NCBI GenBank assembly: GCA_030834905.1
Contig: JAUQWZ010000052.1
Span: forward strand, 1-64,000
Direction of reading: 5' to 3'
Length of the DNA: 64,000 bases
DNA from: Aggregatilineales bacterium
Lineage (GTDB): Bacteria; Chloroflexota; Anaerolineae; Aggregatilineales; Phototrophicaceae
The position numbers and the translations under genes were made by a program. This document shows positions 43,076 to 51,859 of the stretch, in pieces (position 1 is the stretch's first letter; each line of letters opens with the position of its first letter). The notes under the pieces are model-generated. The model saw only the letters and a list, made by a program, of their open reading frames with translations. It was not told where the DNA came from and searched no databases.

Positions 43076-45214
43076 ATGCCGTTTGAATATGAGGCTTTAG
43101 TCGGTCATCTGTACGTCGTCGGCGGGCGCGCTATCAGCGCTACGCCGCCGGGGGCGCTGGTGGAAGTCGCGCCCCGCAAAGCTGCCCGTGGGCGCGAGAC
43201 GGACACCATTTTTGCGCTGGTGCTGCCATCGGGCGATATGGTCGCACCGGCAGCCTTTTACGAGCAGATGGCGGCGCTGACGGCAGAGCGCTATTTCAAC
43301 AGCACCGGCAGCGTGACCGCCGGGCTGCGCGCCGTCTACGGTCATATCAACGACAACCTTTTTGACCACAATGCCCGCAGCCAGCAGCGCTACGAAGCCA
43401 GTATGCTGTGCGCGGTGCTGCGCGGATCAGACCTGTATCTTTCGCGGGTCGGCGCGGGGGTGGCGCTGCTGCGGCATGAGGGCGAAACCCAGCCGTTCCC
43501 AGCCGATTTCAGCAACGACGAGGCGCTGTTCGGTCCGCCGCTGGGCGTTCATCCGTCGCCGGACGTGAAAATGGCGATGTATCAGGTGACCAACGGCACG
43601 CGGCTTGTCCTCGCCGATGCTTCGCTCGCCGATGTCGAAATGAACGCGCTGACGGCGGCGCTGGCGCTGGGCGATATCAGCGACGTGCTGGTTGCCCTGA
43701 AAGATCAGATCCGAAGCCAGATCACCCTGACGATCATCGAATTTGTGCCGCCGGAACAGCCCGCGCCGCTGCCGGTGCGTGAAGCTGAATCGACTGCCGC
43801 GGTGACTACCAGCGAGGCGCGAACCGCGCCCGTATCCGCTGCCGAAGCTGCGCCGGTAGACTCCGCCCCGCGCGAGCCGGGCAAGCCGCGCCTGTCTGAA
43901 GCGCGCAGCGCCAACGTCAAGCGCGCGGTCAGCGGCGCGGCGGTTGGCGCGGGCAAAGCGCTGGAAGGCGTGAACACCACGCTGGATAAAGTGATGCCAC
44001 TGCCCAAAGAGGGACAGCGAAGCTGGCTCTCCACGCCGCTGGCTGCCGGGCTGGTCGTGTTCATTCCGGTGCTGGTGGTGATAGTCGTGGTGGTCATGTG
44101 GTTGAGCCGCACCGGCGAAAGTGAGTTTGACCAATGCGTGAGCAGCGCCAACGAAGCCGCGCAGGTCGCGCGCGGGGTTGCCTCCAGCGATGTGACCGGT
44201 ACGCTGGCGGGCTGGAACGCGGTGCTGGTGTTCGTTGACGAGTGCAACGCCATCAACCCGAACGACCCGAATATGAACGCGCTGACACGCGAGGCGCGCA
44301 CCGTCCTCGATGCGCTGCTTCAGGTATCACGCCGTCCGACAGCGCTGATCGACATTCTACCGAGCGCGTCTCTCAGACGCGGGGTGCTGCAAGGTGAAGA
44401 CCTGTACGTGCTGGATGACGGTAACGATCTGGTCTACCGGGTGACGCTGCCGACTGACGGCACCAGCAGCGGCAGCCACGTACCGATCCCCGGAATGCGG
44501 CGGCAGGGAACGGTCAACCAGTTCACCATCGGCGACATTTTCGACATCGCCTGGACGGATCAGGGCGGCGTCAGCCAGGGATCGGTGATCACGGCGCTCG
44601 ACCACAGCGGCGTGCTGGTGGACTGCTCGCCAACGTTTCTCCAGAATTGCAGCGCCCAGCAGTTGAACACCGACACCTGGAATACGCCGGTTTCGATGCA
44701 GTTCTGGCAGGGGCGGCTGTACGTGCTTGACCCGGCGGCGAACCAGATCTGGCGCTATGATCCATCTGGCAGCGCTTACCCGAACGTGCCGATTGAATAT
44801 TTCGTCGGCGAAGGGCGACCGGATATCCGGCTGGCGGTGGACTTCGCTATTGATACGCCGGGATCGATCTACATTCTGCTGTCCAATGGTCTGGTGGTTC
44901 GGTACAACGGCGGTATAGCGGAACCGTTCACGCTCGACGCCTTCCCGACGGAAGACGCCATGCGCAGCGCCGATTCGATGTTCCTGAACACCAACCCGAT
45001 TGCGCAGAACATCTATTTTGTGGATCGATCCACCCGCACGATTTACGCGACGACTTACCGGGGCACATTCGTGAACAGCTACCGGGCGGAAGATGAAAGC
45101 ATGTTCACCGAAATCGCCCATGTGGTGGAAGATTCAAACAAGCGGATCGTCTACGTTATGTCGGGGAATTCGGTGCTGGCGTTCCGGCGCGGCGCGGCGG
45201 GCACGACGGAGTAG
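43076..45214 (+). CDS. PP2C-like domain, helix and propeller-type sensor
   Basis: 712 residues: an N-terminal part with PP2C-like features (LVLPSGDMVAPAAFYEQM, YEASMLCAVLRGSDLYLSRVGAG) but without the classic DG-D metal motifs, then an Ala/Pro-rich linker, one membrane helix (about 323-343), and an extracytoplasmic C-terminal half with repeated YVLDDGNDLVYRV and YVLDPAANQIWRYD strands of a beta-propeller. It may transmit an outside signal to a cytoplasmic PP2C-like module that is probably inactive (inference). Its TAG stop lies within the repeat element at 45211-45277. Confidence 0.78.
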   Translation: MPFEYEALVGHLYVVGGRAISATPPGALVEVAPRKAARGRETDTIFALVLPSGDMVAPAAFYEQMAALTAERYFNSTGSVTAGLRAVYGHINDNLFDHNARSQQRYEASMLCAVLRGSDLYLSRVGAGVALLRHEGETQPFPADFSNDEALFGPPLGVHPSPDVKMAMYQVTNGTRLVLADASLADVEMNALTAALALGDISDVLVALKDQIRSQITLTIIEFVPPEQPAPLPVREAESTAAVTTSEARTAPVSAAEAAPVDSAPREPGKPRLSEARSANVKRAVSGAAVGAGKALEGVNTTLDKVMPLPKEGQRSWLSTPLAAGLVVFIPVLVVIVVVVMWLSRTGESEFDQCVSSANEAAQVARGVASSDVTGTLAGWNAVLVFVDECNAINPNDPNMNALTREARTVLDALLQVSRRPTALIDILPSASLRRGVLQGEDLYVLDDGNDLVYRVTLPTDGTSSGSHVPIPGMRRQGTVNQFTIGDIFDIAWTDQGGVSQGSVITALDHSGVLVDCSPTFLQNCSAQQLNTDTWNTPVSMQFWQGRLYVLDPAANQIWRYDPSGSAYPNVPIEYFVGEGRPDIRLAVDFAIDTPGSIYILLSNGLVVRYNGGIAEPFTLDAFPTEDAMRSADSMFLNTNPIAQNIYFVDRSTRTIYATTYRGTFVNSYRAEDESMFTEIAHVVEDSNKRIVYVMSGNSVLAFRRGAAGTTE

Positions 45215-45277
45215 GGACACGACATTGTTGTGTCCGTTTCGTTTGGGGCAGCGGATACGACGGTGTCGTGTCCCTAC
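45211..45277. repeat. Element with 14-bp perfect terminal inverted repeats
   Basis: GTAGGGACACGACA (45211-45224) and TGTCGTGTCCCTAC (45264-45277) are exact inverses. The left end supplies the TAG stop codon of the PP2C-like gene. It belongs to the same family as 18141, 28277, 25235 and 53430. Confidence 0.8.
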
Positions 45278-45280
45278 GGG

Positions 45281-47194
45281 CTACGTCCCGTAGCGCACCT
45301 GCGGCAGGAACTGGCGTTCAATGCTCAGGCGCAGCCATTGAATATAGTTGATGTCGGGCATATAGGTGGCGTCCCGTTCCAGCGAAATCGGCGGCGAAAC
45401 CAGCGTGATTGCCAACTGCCCGGTTACCGCCGCCGTCTCATATTCGGCGAGCCGGTCGGCGTAGGATGGCGCGTTCGGCGCGCGCGCGGCTGCCTGTCCC
45501 ATCGCTTCAACCGCTTTCATGAAATCGCCTGCCTGCGCGTAGAGCGCCCCCAGATTTGCCCAGCCAATGGAATATTCGGGCGCGATCTGTGTATAGCGCT
45601 CATATTCGGCGATGGCTTCGGGCAGGACAGCGGTGTTGCCTTCGGCGGCAGCCAGCCCCAGTAAAAAGCCGCGCTGCTGGTGATACACCGCCATCTGCGG
45701 ATCAGCGGCGACCACCGGCTGTAATTGTGCCGCCGCGCCGGTATAGTCGCCGGAATTGATACCATAGCTGACGGCGTCAATGTACTGCTGGTAGACGAGG
45801 CTGCTCCACAGACCGCTGGCGAGCAGCATCACGCCGCCGCCCACCGCCGCCGCCGTGATGATCCGGCTGCGGGTGGGAGCGAGCGCCTGTGGTGTGACCG
45901 GAGCGACGGCGGCGGTCAGCGTCACCAGCGCCAGAACCATGATCGCCGGATTCATCGCCGGAAGATCGGGTAGATGGTGAGCGCAGAAGCCGACAAATGC
46001 CGTCGTGGCAAAGATCACGGTCAGCCGTTCTGAGGCACGCTTTGCCCCGGTCGGGTTATCTTCCTGAGCAGTTGCCAGCAGATTGGCGCGTACCGCCCGG
46101 TACACCAGCCACACCGTCAGCAGCAGCGCCGCCACGCCGACGACGCCAAGCTCGGCAGCGACGTGCAGCGGCAGGTTGTGCGCGTGGCTGTGCGGCTGCC
46201 TCGGCGGGCTGGAGTTCAGCCGCGCCAAGCCCGCGCCAAAGGTGAACAACCCGTGACCCGTCAGCGGCTTTTCGGCGATCATCGTCAGGGCGCTGTCGTA
46301 GATGTAGGTGCGCAGATCGAGCGTGCGCCCGCCGATGGTGAACGTGCGGGCGAACAGAATGGCACCCACCAGCACCGCCGCCAGCCCGATGCCCGCCGCC
46401 GCCATCAGCCCCAGGCGCAGCCCGCGCCGCTGCCTGAGCCACCACTCACGCCAGCGTGCTGGAGACAGGCGATCCGTTTCCGCCAGCCGCCACAAAATCA
46501 GCAGCCCAACCGCCGCCACCGCCGCCAGCCAGCCCCCGCGCGAGAAGGTCAGGAAAAGCAGCAGCGCCGCCGCCAGGCTGTACAGGCTCATCACCAGCCG
46601 CTGTAGACGTTGTGTTCCCGTCAGCGCCCGCCCCAGCGACAGCGGCAGGAGCATCACCAGCGCCGCCGCCAGCGTGTTGGAGTTGCCTAGAACGCTGACC
46701 GGACGCGGTAGAACCAGCGGCGTTTCGCCTGCCAGAATCTGCGGCAGCATGTCGCGCATCCAGCTCTGTGTCTGAATGTAGCCGAACAGCATCAGGATCA
46801 GCCCGGCGAACAGCAGCGCGTCCACCAGCATGGCGCGCCGGATCAGCCGGTTTGCCAGCGCGTCGTGCAGCACGTATACCATGCCGATATAGGCACCCAT
46901 GTACCATAAACCCATCACGATCCGCCGCCAGGAGTCGAGATTCGCCAGCAGCGAAATGGCAAAGGCAGCCACCCACAGCAGGATCGCCGCGTCGAGCACC
47001 GTCCTGTGCCAGCGCGCGCCGGTTTTGCGCCGCCGCGCGAACAGCCACAGCGCCGCGCCCAACCCCAGCGTGAAGATCGTCCACAGCCGGATCTGCGGGT
47101 TCAGGACGCCGTTATAGGTCGCGCCGAGGACGACCATGTAGGTCAGCAGCAGCATCAACGCTGCGCGTGGGATCAGTTCGGATACACGAAGCAA
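45281..47194 (-). CDS. O-antigen ligase-family protein with TPR repeats
   Basis: 637 residues, about 10 to 12 hydrophobic segments with the Wzy_C-type region LTFSRGGWLAAVAAVGLL and EKPLTGHGLFTFGAGLARL followed by HSHAHNLPLHVAAELGVVG. The His in HNLPLH is typical of the ligase loop. A C-terminal TPR-like stretch (about 480-600, SIGWANLGALYAQAGDFMKAVEAM) is extracytoplasmic. It likely joins a polysaccharide to a lipid or glycan acceptor. TTG 47194 follows AGGAAG. It is coupled with the next, larger paralogue. Confidence 0.85.
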   Translation of the reverse strand: MLRVSELIPRAALMLLLTYMVVLGATYNGVLNPQIRLWTIFTLGLGAALWLFARRRKTGARWHRTVLDAAILLWVAAFAISLLANLDSWRRIVMGLWYMGAYIGMVYVLHDALANRLIRRAMLVDALLFAGLILMLFGYIQTQSWMRDMLPQILAGETPLVLPRPVSVLGNSNTLAAALVMLLPLSLGRALTGTQRLQRLVMSLYSLAAALLLFLTFSRGGWLAAVAAVGLLILWRLAETDRLSPARWREWWLRQRRGLRLGLMAAAGIGLAAVLVGAILFARTFTIGGRTLDLRTYIYDSALTMIAEKPLTGHGLFTFGAGLARLNSSPPRQPHSHAHNLPLHVAAELGVVGVAALLLTVWLVYRAVRANLLATAQEDNPTGAKRASERLTVIFATTAFVGFCAHHLPDLPAMNPAIMVLALVTLTAAVAPVTPQALAPTRSRIITAAAVGGGVMLLASGLWSSLVYQQYIDAVSYGINSGDYTGAAAQLQPVVAADPQMAVYHQQRGFLLGLAAAEGNTAVLPEAIAEYERYTQIAPEYSIGWANLGALYAQAGDFMKAVEAMGQAAARAPNAPSYADRLAEYETAAVTGQLAITLVSPPISLERDATYMPDINYIQWLRLSIERQFLPQVRYGT

Positions 47195-47203
47195 AGTTTC
47201 TTC

Positions 47204-49663
47204 CTAGTCCTGTTCCATCGCTGCCAGCCGCTGGCGCGCCAGACGCTCTCCCGGCGCGTAATCAAGAATCGCCCGGTAGACATTTTTCGCCTGTTCGATC
47301 TGTCCTGCGGCTGCGTAGAGTCCGGCGAGATCATACCACGGCTGCATGACGGCAGTGCCGGGTCCGGGAAGGCGCATTTCGGGCAGCAGCTCAAACGACG
47401 CGGCGCGCCCGCCAAACAGCACGCCTTCAAAATTCTGGCTGAGGAAACGCGGCGCAACAGCAGTCGCCAGCAGGCGCGCGCGCGCCTCACCAGACGCCGC
47501 CTGCGCCCGCGCCGCGTCCGCTGCTTCGTAGGTCGTGCCGAGCAGGTAGGCGGTGTTCAGGTCGCGTTCGACCGCCGCGCTGTCATTTTGCATCTGCTGC
47601 GCCCGCGCTCGCAGCACGTAAGTGTCGCCGCTGCCGCGATTGAGTCCGATGGCGTGGGTGAAGGCTTCGACCGCGGCGGGCGCATCACTGGCTGCGTCCA
47701 GCGCATAGCGCCCCGTCACCCACCAGTCGGCGGCGGTCTGCGGGTCATCGGGCACGAGTCCGGCTAACCGTTCGGGGAAATGGGCGGCGGCGATGCGGTA
47801 CTGCGCATCAGGACTGGTGGCGAGTGAGTCGTAATACTGCTCGACGGCGCGGCGGCGAATGTCGGTCTCCGTCCACCAGTCGGACAGCGGCAGCCCGTAG
47901 CGTGGCATCACCTCGACGTACAGCCGCGCGATCTCGTCGTCTGAGGCGGCGCTGTTGGCTTCGGTCAGCCGCGCCCGGTTGAAGGCGGCGGCATTGTTCA
48001 GGTTGAGGCGTTCGGCGCGTTCCAGCGCCGCCAGCGCGCCGTCACTATCGCCAGCGCGTTCCAGCAGCGCCGCCAGATTGATCCAGCCGGTGTCCCAGGT
48101 GGGTTCCAGCGCCAGCGCCCCCTGATAGGCGGCGATGGCTGGCGCTGGATCGGCGTCGGGCGGCGACTGTTGGGCGGCGAGATAGGTTATCTGAAGCGGG
48201 TACAAATGCAGCGCCGGATCGAGGCTGGCTGCCTCAAACGCGGCTCCGATATCCTGCTGGCGAACGCTGCGGCTGAAAGCGGACTGGGCGCGGTCGGACT
48301 GAACCCAGAACAGACCGTACCCCAGCACCAGCGCCAGCCCGACGCCTGCCGCCCAACGGCTGCCGCGCCGCCTGTCCCGCGCTGAGATTGGCTCGACGGC
48401 GCAGTAGGCGACCAGCAGCCCGACCAGCGCCAGCAGCGGCGTGGTCGTAAAAGTGTCGAACAGACTCTGGACGCCGAAGCCAACCAGCGCGGCGAACGCC
48501 GCTTCCAGCCGCAGCCTGCGTCCGGGCGAGTCAGCGCTCCGCCACAGCCGCCGCCAGGCGCGGAAGGTGAGTCCGGCAAGGACGCCCAGCACAGCCAGCC
48601 CGATAAAACCTTCCTCGGCAGCCGTGTTGAGCACGATGCTGTGGGCGGTGCCGAGACGATCATCCACGTAAGACGGATCGCGGTATTCACGCGCAGCCCG
48701 TCCGAATAATCCCGGACCCACGCCGATCAGCGGGTGATCGCTCGCGATGCCCACCGCGCTGCGCCAGAGGTTGAGCCGCAGCGCGTCGCCGCTGGAACGG
48801 CTGGATGATTGTCCAATGGTGAGGACGACCAGCCCGATTACTCCGGCGATCAGGACGATGGGCACAAGCGCGGTCAGGATGCGCTGCAAGTTCATCTGGC
48901 GGACGGCGGCGCTTTGCGACAGGCGCAGCAGGAAAAACAGCGCCGCGCCTACGCCGAGCGATATAAAGCCGCCGCGCGAGGTCGTCAGGAAGAGTGCCAG
49001 CAGCAGCAGCGCCGCCAACAGACGCAGCACGATGCGAAAATCGCGCTGGCGGGCGGTCAGCGACCAGCCGAATGTCAGCAGCGCCAGCGGCGCGGTGAAT
49101 GCCGCTAGCCAGGTGGTCACGCCCAGCGGCAGGTAGACCATCGGCGTACGTAGGGGAAACGGTATCTCGGCGGTCAGCACCGAAAGCCAGCCAACATCGG
49201 TCCCCGGCACGACGCCCCAGCCAAACAGCCACGAGCCGAACTGAAGCAGCGCCATAACGACCGTCAGCGTCGCCAGCATGAACACGGTTTCCATCACCAG
49301 CCGCTGACGCCCGCGCTGAAACAGATCGGCAGTGACGAAGAAGATCAGCAGATGAACGAGGGGAAACCACAGATTTTCAACCGCCATGCGCGGGTCGGCG
49401 CTGAAGCCTGCCGACAGCGCCCACACGCCAGCAGCAGCATACAGTCCGCCGTTCAGCGGCGTGATCGGCAGCCCGTCACGCAGGCGGCGGAACAGCCACC
49501 AGGCAAGCGCGGCGGTCATTATGCCGTGATGGAATATCCGCACCGGCAGGATGGTGTAGTAATAGGGACCGCCGCCGATAAAGACAGCGTAGACGGCGAA
49601 CAGGATGAAAGCAAGGCGTTGAAAACGCGGCATCCGGGAAGTCGTTTTCTGATGCTGGATCAC
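47204..49663 (-). CDS. O-antigen ligase-family protein with long TPR region
   Basis: 819 residues. About 12 membrane segments with LTTSRGGFISLGVGAALF and GIASDHPLIGVGPGLFGRAA and the TAHSIVLNTAAEEGFIG loop typical of the Wzy_C/ligase family, then a second half of TPR-type helices (about 490-819). It lies upstream of a related gene with a 9-bp gap. A GTG start at 49663 is used, but no strong SD is seen; ATG 49633 is possible. Function is probably polymer ligation or polymerisation. Confidence 0.85.
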   Translation of the reverse strand: MIQHQKTTSRMPRFQRLAFILFAVYAVFIGGGPYYYTILPVRIFHHGIMTAALAWWLFRRLRDGLPITPLNGGLYAAAGVWALSAGFSADPRMAVENLWFPLVHLLIFFVTADLFQRGRQRLVMETVFMLATLTVVMALLQFGSWLFGWGVVPGTDVGWLSVLTAEIPFPLRTPMVYLPLGVTTWLAAFTAPLALLTFGWSLTARQRDFRIVLRLLAALLLLALFLTTSRGGFISLGVGAALFFLLRLSQSAAVRQMNLQRILTALVPIVLIAGVIGLVVLTIGQSSSRSSGDALRLNLWRSAVGIASDHPLIGVGPGLFGRAAREYRDPSYVDDRLGTAHSIVLNTAAEEGFIGLAVLGVLAGLTFRAWRRLWRSADSPGRRLRLEAAFAALVGFGVQSLFDTFTTTPLLALVGLLVAYCAVEPISARDRRRGSRWAAGVGLALVLGYGLFWVQSDRAQSAFSRSVRQQDIGAAFEAASLDPALHLYPLQITYLAAQQSPPDADPAPAIAAYQGALALEPTWDTGWINLAALLERAGDSDGALAALERAERLNLNNAAAFNRARLTEANSAASDDEIARLYVEVMPRYGLPLSDWWTETDIRRRAVEQYYDSLATSPDAQYRIAAAHFPERLAGLVPDDPQTAADWWVTGRYALDAASDAPAAVEAFTHAIGLNRGSGDTYVLRARAQQMQNDSAAVERDLNTAYLLGTTYEAADAARAQAASGEARARLLATAVAPRFLSQNFEGVLFGGRAASFELLPEMRLPGPGTAVMQPWYDLAGLYAAAGQIEQAKNVYRAILDYAPGERLARQRLAAMEQD

Positions 49664-49673
49664 ACACCACTAT

Positions 49674-49742
49674 TTTGAACCACCAAGCGCGCCAGCAACA
49701 CAAAGGAATCAAATACCGGGCTTGGTGTCCTGGTGGTTCAAA
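49674..49742. repeat. 12-bp perfect inverted repeat
   Basis: TTTGAACCACCA (49674-49685) and TGGTGGTTCAAA (49731-49742) are exact inverses and bracket a 45-bp core with CAAGCGCGCC and GGCTTGGTG. The element lies between two minus-strand genes. Confidence 0.7.
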
Positions 49743-50771
49743 TCATAGTGTGACTTCGCGGCGGGTGCGAACCGACTCGTAGATGGCGCAGACCAGCGCC
49801 AGCGAGCGCCGCGCTTCGCGTCCATGCGTCGAGGGCGTCCGTCCTTCGCGAATCGCCGCCGCCATTTCGATGATCTGTTCGCGGTGACTGTAGCCGTAAA
49901 CCGAAGGCGGATCGACCGATTCGCGCATGAGCATTTCGCGCTCGTGTTCAAGCTGACCCTCTACCTTCCAGAAGACTTTACGGTTGAGCGCCGTCCCGCC
50001 AACTTTGACCGAGCCGCGCTCTCCGAACAGCGCCACCGAGCCTTCGAGGTTTTCGGGCCAGGTGATGGTCGAGCCTTCGATGCCGCCAATGGCGCCGTTT
50101 TTGAAGCGCAGCACCGCCACGCCCACGTCTTCGGCTTCCATGCGGTGTCCCAGCGTCCCGGCATAGGCGAAAACGCTCTCGACATCGCCCATCAGCCACT
50201 GGAGCGCGTCAATATGGTGAATCGACTGGTTCATCAGCGCCCCGCCGTCCATTGCCCAGGTGCCATGCCATTCATCTTCGTAGTATTCCTGCGGGCGATA
50301 CCAGCGCACCGTGGCGTTGCCGAGCATCAGTCGACCCAGCGCGCCCGAATCGACCAGCGCCCGCAGATCGCGCATGGGCGGATTGAAACGATTTTGCAGC
50401 ACCACGCCCAGCGTCACGCCCGCCTGTTCGCAGGCTGAGATGAGCGCGTCGGCGTCCGTCAGATTGAGCGCAATCGGCTTCTCGACCAGCAGGTGTTTGC
50501 CCGCTTTCGCCGCGTCGATACCAATTTGAGCGTGCAAGCCGGACGGCACGCAGATATTGACCACCTGAATATCGGGGTTCTCAAGCAGCGTCTGGTAATC
50601 GGTGTATGCCGAACAGCCGAAGGTTTGCGAAAAATGATAGACGCGGCTTTCCACGATGTCGCAGGCGGCGGCTAGTTTCAGATGATGGCTTGCTTCCAGG
50701 CTTTGGAGCGCCTGCCCATGACGCGGGGCAATGCGCCCACAGCCGATGATGCCGAAATTGAGCGTCTCCAT
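49743..50771 (-). CDS. Gfo/Idh/MocA-family oxidoreductase
   Basis: 342 residues with an N-terminal NAD(P)-binding fold (FGIIGCGRIAPRHGQAL), the EKPIALNLTDADALI motif of the family with the key Lys, and a C-terminal mixed alpha/beta domain with INQSIHHIDALQWLMGD carrying His. Members oxidise or reduce sugars and their derivatives. It starts at ATG 50771, one base after the stop of the upstream gene (TGA-G-ATG), which indicates translational coupling. The sugar substrate is unknown. Confidence 0.9.
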   Translation of the reverse strand: METLNFGIIGCGRIAPRHGQALQSLEASHHLKLAAACDIVESRVYHFSQTFGCSAYTDYQTLLENPDIQVVNICVPSGLHAQIGIDAAKAGKHLLVEKPIALNLTDADALISACEQAGVTLGVVLQNRFNPPMRDLRALVDSGALGRLMLGNATVRWYRPQEYYEDEWHGTWAMDGGALMNQSIHHIDALQWLMGDVESVFAYAGTLGHRMEAEDVGVAVLRFKNGAIGGIEGSTITWPENLEGSVALFGERGSVKVGGTALNRKVFWKVEGQLEHEREMLMRESVDPPSVYGYSHREQIIEMAAAIREGRTPSTHGREARRSLALVCAIYESVRTRREVTL

Positions 50772-50772
50772 C

Positions 50773-51108
50773 TCAGGGCTGATGGGCATTTTGCGCCGCC
50801 GCCCAGACTTCATATTCGGATTCAGTGACTATCACGCCGCCGCTGATCTCGGTGTTCTGGAGCTTGCGCCCGGAATCGTAATACAGATCCAGTTCCACCT
50901 GCTGGCGGCACTTCACGCCGCGCACCAGCTTATGCACCCAGTAGCTGCCGTCATCCCTCAGGCTGAGATCGTTCAGCCGGTTCACGCGCACGCGCACGAT
51001 TTCGTCGCAGTCGTTCGGGCGCACGTAATAGTACAAACCGTCCGGATCGCCGGCGACTTTAGCCCCGCCGCTGCCGCCACCACCAAAAAGTTTACGCAGA
51101 AAGTCCAT
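50773..51108 (-). CDS. Conserved hypothetical, 111 residues
   Basis: Starts with MDFLRKLFGGGGSGG, a short amphipathic head with a Gly linker, followed by a compact beta-rich domain: DGLYYYVRPNDCDEIVRVRV, YWVHKLVRGVKCRQQVELDLYYD and a GGVIVTESEYEVW end. It is not recognised beyond being of conserved appearance. ATG 51108 follows GGAGTCTGTC. It is translationally coupled with the oxidoreductase gene. Confidence 0.7.
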   Translation of the reverse strand: MDFLRKLFGGGGSGGAKVAGDPDGLYYYVRPNDCDEIVRVRVNRLNDLSLRDDGSYWVHKLVRGVKCRQQVELDLYYDSGRKLQNTEISGGVIVTESEYEVWAAAQNAHQP

Positions 51109-51215
51109 GACAGACTCCAATCTATCGGTACGAAACGCCTATATTTTTACCTCATTGGAGCCTTAGAGAGGTAACAACCAACGATTTCCTAATCAGATTG
51201 CAACCATTTATGACA

Positions 51216-51244
51216 TTGGAACGCCTGTTCTAGTCCATTATAGT
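51216..51244 (+). promoter_or_regulatory. Promoter of the LexA-like gene with SOS-like box
   Basis: TTGGAA (51216-51221), a 17-bp spacer and TATAGT (51239-51244) form a good promoter. GAACGCCTGTTC at 51219-51230 overlaps the -35 and spacer and matches the GAAC-N4-GTTC core of the Bacillus-type LexA box. Confidence 0.6.
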
Positions 51245-51288
51245 AAATTTACGTTAGCATACTGTTACTTCCGCTGGAGACGATGTAC

Positions 51289-51513
51289 ATGGTTCAGAAT
51301 GAGATTGTGGAGCAGGTGTATGCCTTTATAAAAGCCTATATTCAGGAGCATACGTACCCGCCAACCCTGCAAGAGATTGCCGACGCCTGTTATATGTCGC
51401 GCACCAACGTCACGCGCTATATTGACCGCCTGCAAGGAATGGGACGTCTTGCCCGCGATCCGGGACGTTCACGCGGGATCACCCTATTGGATGACGAGAT
51501 AAACGCGAGGTAA
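51289..51513 (+). CDS. LexA N-terminal-type DNA-binding protein
   Basis: 74 residues comprising only a winged helix-turn-helix like the LexA N-terminal domain: VYAFIKAYIQEHTYPPTLQEIADACYMSRTNVTRYIDRLQGMGRL (shown in parts) and ending RGITLLDDEI. No Ser-Lys autoprotease domain follows, so it cannot self-cleave like LexA. ATG 51289 is 9 nt from GGAG; 51283 is only 3 nt away. A SOS-like box is in its promoter, which suggests control by LexA or by itself. A terminator follows. Confidence 0.8.
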   Translation: MVQNEIVEQVYAFIKAYIQEHTYPPTLQEIADACYMSRTNVTRYIDRLQGMGRLARDPGRSRGITLLDDEINAR

Positions 51514-51859
51514 CGGTGATCATCAGGCAGCTATTTTGAGAGGCGAACGCGCGCCGCAGCGGTTCGCTTTTTTGCTGTCTATGCCAGCAGCGTGAAGGAA
51601 ACACGCGGTATCTCCTGAAAGATGGTCCAAAATGCCGTCCAAAATGTCCTCTTATGATAGAACAGTTGTGCTATTTTGTAAAGAGATCGGGCGGCGCGGA
51701 CGGCTTCACCAGCGGGATACTGTCAGCCGGGTTTCCGCCAGCAGCCGGAGGGCGAGATCGCTCGATGAAGAGGCTGTGCCAGCCATCAGTGGTCAGCTTT
51801 CGGCGCGCGTTTGGCGCTGCTTGCTGGCGGCTGGTGGCTGACCGCTCAGAGGAGGGGAC
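51514..51859. other. Intergenic region upstream of terminase genes
   Basis: It holds a terminator at 51543-51573 and two tandem 12-bp units, GTCCAAAATGCC and GTCCAAAATGTC, at 51625-51648. The remaining 200 bp has no convincing gene; the short frames here lack SD sites and plausible proteins. Confidence 0.5.
51543..51573 (+). terminator. Terminator after the LexA-like gene
   Basis: GCGAAC and GTTCGC arms followed by six T residues on the plus strand, 30 bp after the stop codon. Confidence 0.7.
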
